Part shown: piece by piece, positions 34,688-41,664 of the stretch
How positions within the stretch are numbered: the stretch's first letter is position 1
Layout of the letters: every line of letters starts with the position of its first letter
Source: Rhizobium sp. 9140
GTDB lineage: Bacteria > Pseudomonadota > Alphaproteobacteria > Rhizobiales > Rhizobiaceae
Length of the DNA: 64,000 nt
Assembly: GCF_900067135.1 (NCBI RefSeq)
Contig: NZ_FJUR01000003.1
Location: forward strand, 62,001 to 126,000
Reading direction: 5' to 3'
The notes under the pieces: model-generated
The model's database searches: none
Told to the model about the DNA's origin: nothing
The model's input: the letters and a program-made list of their open reading frames with translations, nothing else
Position numbers and translations under genes: made by a program

Positions 34688-35740
34688 ATGGATATCTTGA
34701 TCCTGGACGGGGACGGTATAGGCCCTGAGATAGCCGCCTCTTGCGCTGACATCCTCGTTTATTTGAACAAGGAACGCGACCTTGGGCTCACACTGGAGCG
34801 CCGCGCGCTGGGACTGGCGACGCTTGCTAAAGAGGGCTCAACTCTTCCCTCGTCCGTCCGCAGTGCGGCAGAAGCCGCGGACGGAATTGTGCTCGCGCCC
34901 CTTTCAACCTTCAGCTACCCCACTGCTGAACTCGGTGGGGTCAACGCATCTGCTGAATTCCGCACGGGGCTTGATCTCTTCGCCAATTTTCGACCTTGTC
35001 GGAGCCGTAAAAAATTCGACCGATCGGTTGACGTCGACCTAGTTGTCGTCCGTGAGAACACGGAAGGATTCTATGCCTGTCGCACGATGCACGCCGGATC
35101 GGGAGAATTCATGCCCGATCCAGACACCGCGTTTGCATTGCGTAAGATTACATCCGCCGCCAGCGCCGCCATCGCGCATGAGGCCCTGCAACTCGCATCG
35201 GCGCGCCGCAAGAAGTTGGCGGTAATTCACAAGGCCAATGTTCTGAAACTCTCGGACGCATTGTTTCTGCAGGCGGTGCGCTCGGCGGCGATGGACTTTG
35301 AGGACGTCATTATTGAGGAATTACTGGTCGATACAGCGGCCGCGCTTTTAGTCCGCGATCCCGGGCAATTCGATGTTCTGCTCACGACCAACATGTTCGG
35401 CGATATCCTTTCCAATGAAGCAGCCGAGATCGCTGGAGGGTTGGGCATGGCACCCTCACTCAATGCCGGTAACGAACGTGCCATGGCGCAAGCCGCACAC
35501 GGATCGGCCCCTGACATCGCGGGACAAAACAGGGCCAACCCGACAGGACTTATCCTCTCGAGTGCAATGCTGCTCGATTGGCTCGGCCGGCGGGCAAAAC
35601 GAGACGATCTTATCGATGCGGCGAAAGCGATCGAGATAGCGATCGATTTGACGCTGGCAGAGACAGGCATGTGTACCCCTGACCAGGGCGGAAGCGCCAC
35701 AACCTCTCAATTCACCCATTCCGTCATTCAGAAATTGTAA
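34688..35740 (+). CDS. Isocitrate/isopropylmalate dehydrogenase-family enzyme
   Basis: 350 residues. ILDGDGIGPEIAASC at the start, VVVRENTEGFYACRT (phosphoserine-loop/Tyr region), AVIHKANVLKLSDALF (catalytic Lys), LLTTNMFGDILSNEAAEIAGG (metal-binding Asp) and AAHGSAPDIAGQNRANPTGL. It catalyses NAD(P)-dependent oxidative decarboxylation of a 2-hydroxyacid next to a carboxylate. In the FR-900098 pathway a homologue converts 3-phosphonomethylmalate to 2-oxo-4-phosphonobutyrate, which fits the neighbours. It starts 9 bases after the PEP mutase gene. Confidence 0.88.
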   Translation: MDILILDGDGIGPEIAASCADILVYLNKERDLGLTLERRALGLATLAKEGSTLPSSVRSAAEAADGIVLAPLSTFSYPTAELGGVNASAEFRTGLDLFANFRPCRSRKKFDRSVDVDLVVVRENTEGFYACRTMHAGSGEFMPDPDTAFALRKITSAASAAIAHEALQLASARRKKLAVIHKANVLKLSDALFLQAVRSAAMDFEDVIIEELLVDTAAALLVRDPGQFDVLLTTNMFGDILSNEAAEIAGGLGMAPSLNAGNERAMAQAAHGSAPDIAGQNRANPTGLILSSAMLLDWLGRRAKRDDLIDAAKAIEIAIDLTLAETGMCTPDQGGSATTSQFTHSVIQKL

Positions 35741-35752
35741 GCGAGGCGCGTC

Positions 35753-37003
35753 ATGAACAAAAAGGCCATCCGTCAAATGTTCATGGCCTTTGCGGTCTTT
35801 GCTGGAGCTCCAGGACCCACAATGAGCCAAGAACAAACGGATGCGCTCGACCGCGCCTCAAAGCAGCTAGTGGAACCATTCCTACAGGCCACACGAAAGA
35901 TGGTGGAGATTGAATCTCCTTCGCTGGACGCAACTGGCATCCATGCAATGGAGGTTGAATTGGAGTCCCAGGCACGTGAGATCGGTGCGGAGATTGAGCT
36001 CATCCCTGCCAGCACCGGGCCGGGAAATAACGTGGTTGCAAGATGGCGAGGTCAGGGCAAGACGAACATTCTGTTGGTTTCCCATATGGACACGGTATAT
36101 CCGGCAGGAATTCTGCAAACCTTTCCATGGCGAGAGGAGGTAAGTCGGATCTACGGGCCTGGCGTCCTCGATGACAAAGGTGGCATTGCAATGGCGCTGA
36201 TGGCCGTCCGCCTGCTTCGGGAGGCGGGACGGGATGCGTACGGGACAGTGACCCTGTTAAGCACAACGGACGAGGAGAAGCAGTCGGCGGGATCAAAGGA
36301 GCTCATCAGGTCGCTTGCGCAAGAACATGATGTCGCCTTCGTCCTTGAATTCGGCACTCCGGATGATCGCATCGTGCTCTCACGCAAGGGCATCGGCTAC
36401 TTCCGGTTGGACGTCCTTGGCAAAGCTGCGCATGCAGGCGCGGAGCCGGAAAAGGGATGCAATGCCGTGACTGAGATTGCCTTCCAGATTCTGCAGATGA
36501 GGCAATTGGAGCGGCCGGAGCTGAGCACATCATTCAATTTCACGATTCTGAACGGCGGCGAGCGGAGCAATATCATTCCCGCTCAGGCGAAGGCCCAGGC
36601 AGACGTGCGTGTTCTGGATCCCAGCGAATTCGACCGTCTCGAAAGCGACGCGGCTCAACTGGCCGCTACGAAACAGCTCTTTGCCTGCTCACAGGTGCGG
36701 ACATCGCTGGAACGCGGGCGCCCTCCATTCCCTTCGACCGATAAAACCGCGAGATTGGTGGAAATGGCGCAGGGCATCTATCGTGAAATCGACATGGACC
36801 TAAGAACGGAGGCCAGCGGGGCTGGGACAGACGGAAATTACACCGCTGCAGCCGGAACAACGACACTCGACGGACTTGGACCTGTAGGTGGCGGCGCTCA
36901 CACAGCTGGCGAGAAGTATATTGAACGGGCGCTTATCGCACCACGCATCTACCTGCTGGCGCGATTGATCGAAGAAGTTTCCCGCGAAAGTTTTTCAAAG
37001 TGA
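35753..37003 (+). CDS. M20-family metallopeptidase (glutamate carboxypeptidase-like), probably exported
   Basis: 416 residues. A short hydrophobic N-terminus (FMAFAVFAGAPGPTMS) may be a signal peptide. The dinuclear zinc pattern is visible: LLVSHMDTVYPAG (His, Asp), YGPGVLDDKGGIAMAL (Asp), LLSTTDEEKQSAGS (Glu-Glu), VLEFGTPDD and GGGAHTAGEKY (final His). Glutamate-carboxypeptidase-type enzymes cleave C-terminal acidic residues. Placed 12 bases after the dehydrogenase gene, it may process a peptide or amide derivative of the pathway product. Its 3' end overlaps the convergent lysR by 55 bases. Confidence 0.87.
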   Translation: MNKKAIRQMFMAFAVFAGAPGPTMSQEQTDALDRASKQLVEPFLQATRKMVEIESPSLDATGIHAMEVELESQAREIGAEIELIPASTGPGNNVVARWRGQGKTNILLVSHMDTVYPAGILQTFPWREEVSRIYGPGVLDDKGGIAMALMAVRLLREAGRDAYGTVTLLSTTDEEKQSAGSKELIRSLAQEHDVAFVLEFGTPDDRIVLSRKGIGYFRLDVLGKAAHAGAEPEKGCNAVTEIAFQILQMRQLERPELSTSFNFTILNGGERSNIIPAQAKAQADVRVLDPSEFDRLESDAAQLAATKQLFACSQVRTSLERGRPPFPSTDKTARLVEMAQGIYREIDMDLRTEASGAGTDGNYTAAAGTTTLDGLGPVGGGAHTAGEKYIERALIAPRIYLLARLIEEVSRESFSK

Positions 37004-37884
37004 TCGCCTTTCTGGTTCGATGATTGAGCGAATTCGTGAGCCGCGTCCGTTAGCCAAGTGCAAAATGTGACGGACTTCTTGTTGCGCTGTCTACGCCGCA
37101 AGGCGACATACGTTTGGCCGCTGTCTGTAAAGCCAAATGGAGCGACCAGCCTGCCAGCCGCAATATCGTCAGCGACAAGCGGCCACGGCGCGATACAGAT
37201 GCCCAAACCCGCCACAGCAGCTTCGAGCATGAAGTAGAAATGTTCGAATTCCGTTCCGTGCTCGGCATCAACCTTCACGCTTGATCGAGCGATCCAATTT
37301 TCCCAAGCTGATTGGCGGGTTTGCGTACGCAGAAGAGGCAATGTGAAAATGTTCTCCCGCTGCAAATTCAGGTTTGCCGCGTGAACGGGTCCAAACTTCT
37401 CTGCGAATAAGGGAAACACCTCGCAGTCCTCGGGCCACGGCTCCTGGCCCACACGAATTGCGACGTCAAAACGTTCGCGCGAGAAATCAACCGGTGAGTC
37501 CGCCGTGCTTAAACGGACGTCGATCGATCCGTGATCGGCCCGGAAGCGATGAAGTCGTGGGATTAACCATTTCATCAAGAAAGTACCAAGGCAGGAGACG
37601 TCTAACGATCCGGATTCGGCATCTGTCACGAGGCGAACCGTCGAATCAATTTGATCAAAGGCGGCACTCAGGCCCGGAATTAAAGTCTTGCCTGCGTCAG
37701 TGAGTTTAGGGGCATGCTTCGGTCCCTCGAACAATGGCGTGCCTAGAAGCTCTTCCAAATGTTGGATTTGGCGGCTGACTGCACTGTGGGTCACATTTAG
37801 TTCTTCCGCCGCAAGCTTCATCAGACCCAAGCGACCTGCCGCCTCGAAAGCACGAAGGGCATTAAGTGAAGGCAATCGGCGCAT
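36949..37884 (-). CDS. LysR-family regulator (GcvA-like)
   Basis: 311 residues. The N-terminal winged HTH reads PSLNALRAFEAAGRLGLMKL, LNVTHSAVSRQIQHLEELLG; the C-terminal periplasmic-binding-like domain includes FDVAIRVGQEPWPED and GLGICIAPWPLVADDI. It converges on the peptidase gene and may regulate the phosphonate-like block or the upstream DUF1127/EamA genes. Confidence 0.92.
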   Translation of the reverse strand: MRRLPSLNALRAFEAAGRLGLMKLAAEELNVTHSAVSRQIQHLEELLGTPLFEGPKHAPKLTDAGKTLIPGLSAAFDQIDSTVRLVTDAESGSLDVSCLGTFLMKWLIPRLHRFRADHGSIDVRLSTADSPVDFSRERFDVAIRVGQEPWPEDCEVFPLFAEKFGPVHAANLNLQRENIFTLPLLRTQTRQSAWENWIARSSVKVDAEHGTEFEHFYFMLEAAVAGLGICIAPWPLVADDIAAGRLVAPFGFTDSGQTYVALRRRQRNKKSVTFCTWLTDAAHEFAQSSNQKGDHFEKLSRETSSINRASR

Positions 37885-37987
37885 ATGTTCGTATTCCTCA
37901 CATAGTTATTTCGAAGAAATCGATTATCTGCAGGGGTTTAGGGCGCTACAGACATACATGTATTGGAGAAAATTGCGAGTCCTGGAT

Positions 37988-38149
37988 ATGAATGGTCTCC
38001 TCACTTGGTCGATAAAAGTTCTCGCGCGGTGGGCCGATCGGTCTCGTCAGCGCAGATATCTAGCGGACCTTGAGCATTACCAACTCACCGACATAGGGAT
38101 CTCGTCCGAACAACGACGCTGCGAATGCGCGAAATGGTTTTGGCGATAG
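37988..38149 (+). CDS. DUF1127 small protein
   Basis: 53 residues from the ATG at 37988. The C-terminal RRYLADLEHYQLTDIGISSEQRRCECAKWFWR is the DUF1127 pattern (L..L....L.DIG.S......E..K.FWR), a short Arg-rich domain common in Rhizobiales and linked to phosphate and carbon regulation via RNA in Agrobacterium. An ATG at 37958 is an alternative start. Confidence 0.78.
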   Translation: MNGLLTWSIKVLARWADRSRQRRYLADLEHYQLTDIGISSEQRRCECAKWFWR

Positions 38150-38220
38150 TTCCGTGAAATTAAGCACCTTACGGATTACGCGATAAACGGCTCAAACTAT
38201 CAAATGAAAAAATAGTAACA

Positions 38221-39090
38221 ATGACTTTTGCAGCCATTTTCCTTGTTGTTCTAGCAGCTCTTGTTCACGCAACGTGGAACTTGCTGTCTAAACGTGCGTC
38301 ATCTGTCGGCCCGACCTTTGTGTTCGCTTATAATTTCGTTGCGTGCGTTGCGTATGCACCTTGGGTCATTTACTTGATCGCGCGACAAACTATTCAATGG
38401 GACTGGTCAGTGGTTGGTTTTATTGTATGCAGCGGTTTGATCCATCTCGCCTATAGTTTGTCTCTTCAGCGTGGATATCAAAAGGCGGACTTCTCAGTCG
38501 TCTATCCCGTTGCTCGGGGAACTGGGCCAATGCTGTCAACTTTCGGTGCCATACTACTTCTTGGCGAGCGCCCTCCTATCCAGGTCATTGCCGGTCTCAT
38601 GGCTGTTGTTGGCGGGATTGCGTTGATTGCAACGCAGGGCAGGCTCGAAGCTTTTCGTAAACCTGGAGGTCTGACCGGTATAAAGTGGGGAACGACAACT
38701 GGCGGACTAATTGCATCTTATACTGTGGTTGATGCCTATGCGGTGAAAGCCCTTGGAATAGCTCCCGTAGTATTGGACTGGTTTTCCAATCTTCTGCGTT
38801 TTTTTCTCCTCGCTCCACTGGTGATTGCTGATCCTGGCCGGGCTAGAGCCGCGATGCGCGGATACTGGCTGCTGGCAGTTGGCGTAGGACTGCTATCTCC
38901 GCTCTCCTATATTCTGATCCTAACCGCGCTAAATATGGGTGCCCCGCTCAGCATAGTGGCACCGATGCGCGAAATGTCCATGATGATCGGAGCTGTAATG
39001 GGGATGGTCATCCTACGCGAATCCGTTGGGCTGTGGCGTATTGTTGGATGTGCGGTTCTTGTCCTAGGTGTTGTTTTGCTGACGTCGTGA
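38221..39090 (+). CDS. EamA/DMT-family transporter
   Basis: 289 residues and about ten hydrophobic helices in two EamA repeats (VLAALVHATWNLLSKRAS in the first; a second starting about residue 155). GERPPIQVIAGLMAVVGGIAL and RESVGLWRIVGCAVLVLGV close each half in typical fashion. These carriers often export small metabolites; export of a phosphonate product would fit but is not shown. The start is immediately after AAAAATAGTAACA with no clear Shine-Dalgarno. Confidence 0.88.
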   Translation: MTFAAIFLVVLAALVHATWNLLSKRASSVGPTFVFAYNFVACVAYAPWVIYLIARQTIQWDWSVVGFIVCSGLIHLAYSLSLQRGYQKADFSVVYPVARGTGPMLSTFGAILLLGERPPIQVIAGLMAVVGGIALIATQGRLEAFRKPGGLTGIKWGTTTGGLIASYTVVDAYAVKALGIAPVVLDWFSNLLRFFLLAPLVIADPGRARAAMRGYWLLAVGVGLLSPLSYILILTALNMGAPLSIVAPMREMSMMIGAVMGMVILRESVGLWRIVGCAVLVLGVVLLTS

Positions 39091-39237
39091 ACCACAGTCG
39101 CCACGCAAGCTCTAGAGTGCTAACTCCACCGACATCCCTCGTTGTCGGGCCCCACTCTTTACAAGTACGTCATTCGTGCAAAAGCAGCGGAGTACGAACT
39201 TTCAAGAATCGGCTCCTCGCAGAGATCGCGAGTAGGG

Positions 39238-39612
39238 CTAGCTTGTAGCACGATGCTCGCGGTTGGTTTGGCCGACGCGGCTTGCCCGAGCTACCCCGTG
39301 TTCGACCAGGCAATCGATTATTTCGGCATAGTCAGCCGTTGCCTTCGCGTACATGCTGATGTTGGTGAAGCCCGGAATGGTGTTCACCTCGTTGACGACG
39401 AATGTCATATCCGGCGTCAGGTTGACACGCGCATGCTATCGCAGCCGAGAGCCCTGAACGCCAGGGCGGCCATGTCGCGCGTTCGCGCTTCCACCTGTGG
39501 CGGCGGCGCCGTCGGCACTTTGAGCGCAGCCCCGTCCTCATCGAGGTATTTTGCGTAATAGCTGTTGAACCCATGGGTTTCTGCCGAAGCGATCTCGCCG
39601 GGGATTTCAGCA
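39238..39612 (-). pseudogene. ddl: D-alanine--D-alanine ligase C-terminal fragment, frameshifted
   Basis: Read on the minus strand, GEIASAETHGFNSYYAKYLD leads through ALAFRALGCDSM in one frame. After a frame break near 39435 it continues as LTPDMTFVVNEVNTIPGFTN, ISMYAKATADYAEIIDCLVE and stops at 39238. These are the ATP-grasp C-terminal motifs of Ddl (NEVNTxPGFT). Both the N-terminal two thirds and frame continuity are missing. It is a decayed fragment next to the AbiE promoter. Confidence 0.82.
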
Positions 39613-39688
39613 TTTGCTGAACATAACTCGTGGAGTGAAATAAGTTGACAAATTTCACCGGTTTGGCCATTTTCAGCAGATGCTGAAA
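39606..39688 (+). promoter_or_regulatory. abiEi promoter with two palindromic operators, apparently leaderless
   Basis: Two copies of TTCAGCA-NN-TGCTGAA lie at 39606-39621 and 39672-39687, the second spanning the abiEi start codon. Between them is a consensus -35 TTGACA (39645-39650). A 17-base spacer places a weak -10 CATTTT at 39668-39673, so transcription would begin at about 39680, the A of the ATG. No Shine-Dalgarno is present. Characterised AbiEi proteins repress their promoter through paired inverted repeats. Confidence 0.68.
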
Positions 39689-40756
39689 ACTATTAACGAA
39701 GTGAACGAGCTAGAGGACCAGGCGACTGAAGCGATCACCGCACTGTTGCACGCTGTCCCTTTCGTTCAGATGATGAAAGTCGAACAGGCGCCATCAAATT
39801 CTGGTTTCGACATTCTTGTTGAACTCAGTTGGGAAGGGCATAGCCGCTTTCTCGCCTGCGAAGTCAAAGCTCAAGGGCAGCCGCGGCATGTGCGCGCGGC
39901 GCTCCTTCAACTTCGCAAGACTGCGAAAATGTTTGATCCGCGGGCGATGCCGATCTTCATCGCACCATATATATCTCCCGAAGCGCAAGCGCTCTGCAAT
40001 GAGTTTGAAGTAGGATATCTCGACCTGGTCGGAAATGCGCGGATCGTCTTCGATACCGTCTTTATCGAGCGTCGGGTCGACACGAAGCCGCCTGCCATTC
40101 AGCGAAGCCTGAAATCCATCTTCAAGCCAAAATCCGCGCAGGTTTTGAGAGTGCTCCTCCGCGATCCGGATCGCGCATGGCGCGTGGCGGATCTCGCCCA
40201 CACCGCAGAGGTAAGTCTCGGACATGTCAGCAACGTTCGCAGCGAGCTGGTGGATCGGGAATGGGCAGAGGTCGCAGATGACGGCCTGCGGTTGTCGCGC
40301 CCCGACGCGCTGCTGGATGCCTGGCGCGACGCTTATGAACCACCGCCCGGCGAACGCATGGGCTTCTATACAACACTCCATGGCCAATCTCTGGAGGACG
40401 CGGCGCGGGGTGTTCTCAGCGTAAGGAGTGATGGGCGGAACGCGATTTTCGCATCCTTTTCGGCGGCGCATTGGCTGGCGCCTTACGGGCGGGTAGCGAC
40501 CCAATATTTTTACGCGGATCCCGCCGGACTGACGGCCTTGCGCACTGCTCTCAAACTGTCACCCGCGACATCGGGGGCAAATATCGTGGTCACTGTTCTG
40601 AAGGACCATGGCCTATTCAATGACGCCACCGAGCCTGCTCCGGGAGTTGTCTGTACAAGCCCAGTACAAACTTATCTCGATCTTGCCGTATCAGGAGAGC
40701 GCGGCGCCGAGGCGGCTGAACACCTCAGACAGGACCTTCTTACATGGCAAAGATAG
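39680..40756 (+). CDS. AbiEi-type antitoxin/repressor (type IV TA)
   Basis: 358 residues. The N-terminal ~120 residues look like a restriction-endonuclease-fold section (GFDILVELSWEGHSRFLACEVKAQG, then FEVGYLDLVGNARIVFD). A winged HTH (AQVLRVLLRDPDRAWRVADLA) and the AbiEi C-terminal domain (TSPVQTYLDLAVSGERGAEAAEHLR) follow. AbiEi proteins are antitoxins and autorepressors of AbiEii toxins. It overlaps the next gene by 13 bases. Confidence 0.83.
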   Translation: MLKTINEVNELEDQATEAITALLHAVPFVQMMKVEQAPSNSGFDILVELSWEGHSRFLACEVKAQGQPRHVRAALLQLRKTAKMFDPRAMPIFIAPYISPEAQALCNEFEVGYLDLVGNARIVFDTVFIERRVDTKPPAIQRSLKSIFKPKSAQVLRVLLRDPDRAWRVADLAHTAEVSLGHVSNVRSELVDREWAEVADDGLRLSRPDALLDAWRDAYEPPPGERMGFYTTLHGQSLEDAARGVLSVRSDGRNAIFASFSAAHWLAPYGRVATQYFYADPAGLTALRTALKLSPATSGANIVVTVLKDHGLFNDATEPAPGVVCTSPVQTYLDLAVSGERGAEAAEHLRQDLLTWQR

Positions 40757-41613
40757 TCACGCCCGACCCGCAGTCCGCCGCAGACTACGAGGACCGCACG
40801 ACAAAAGCTGTCAAAGGTGTCCTGGTTGAGATCGGGCAGATACTCGGCAGCTTCAAAGGAAAGTTCGCCGTGATCGGCGGTGCCGTTCCCTGGCTGCTTC
40901 TCGACAATGAGGACATGCCTCACGTTGGTACTCTTGATGTCGATCTTGGCCTGGATGCGGAAGCTCTCGGAGACGGCGAGTACGTGTCTCTGGTCGAGGC
41001 CTTGATGGGCCAGGGCTATAAGCAGCGTGAGGAGCTGCGGCGCTTCCAGCTCGTTCGCGAAGTACCGGTTGATGATGGTGGCGCGCCGATCGATATCGTC
41101 GTCGATTTCCTCATGCCCCGTGATGCGGAGATCGTCAAAAACCGTCCGCCGATCCTGAGCGATTTCGCTGTCCAGCGTGCCGACGGCGCGGATCTTGCCC
41201 TGCGTTTTTATCAGCTGGTCGCAATCACCGGCGATATGCCTGGCGGCGGCACCAATCGTGTCGAGGTCGCCGTCTGCTCTATTCCCGCATTGCTCGCCAT
41301 GAAAGGCTACGCCCTCAACGGCCGCCACAAGCAGAAAGATGCCTACGATATCTATTACAGCATCAGAAACTATCCCGATGGGATCGAGGCCCTGGCTGAA
41401 GCCTGCAAACCTTTGCTCGAAGAAAAGAGCGGCGCACAAGGCTATCAATATATCGCCGACAAGTTCGACGCGCTGGATGGTTACGGCGCAACGAGTGTTC
41501 GAAAATTCGTCGCGGAGACGGATATCCTTGACGGCCGCACGCCTGAGCAATGGCAGCAGGACGCGTTCGGTCAAATCGACGCGTGGCTGCGCGCCCTTGG
41601 TTTGCGAGAATGA
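40744..41613 (+). CDS. AbiEii-type nucleotidyltransferase toxin
   Basis: 289 residues. The nucleotidyltransferase core shows FAVIGGAVPWLLLD (GG motif), HVGTLDVDLGLDAE (DxD) and a third acidic position in PIDIVVDFLM, then SIPALLAMKGYALNGRHKQK and DAYDIYYSIRN as in AbiEii/MenA. Such toxins modify tRNA or other targets and give phage abortive infection. It is translationally coupled to abiEi. Confidence 0.85.
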   Translation: MAKIVTPDPQSAADYEDRTTKAVKGVLVEIGQILGSFKGKFAVIGGAVPWLLLDNEDMPHVGTLDVDLGLDAEALGDGEYVSLVEALMGQGYKQREELRRFQLVREVPVDDGGAPIDIVVDFLMPRDAEIVKNRPPILSDFAVQRADGADLALRFYQLVAITGDMPGGGTNRVEVAVCSIPALLAMKGYALNGRHKQKDAYDIYYSIRNYPDGIEALAEACKPLLEEKSGAQGYQYIADKFDALDGYGATSVRKFVAETDILDGRTPEQWQQDAFGQIDAWLRALGLRE

Positions 41614-41664
41614 CGTCGTTGAGGCGTTTGTGGGGCGAAATATAAAAAGACGATTGGGGGCAAT

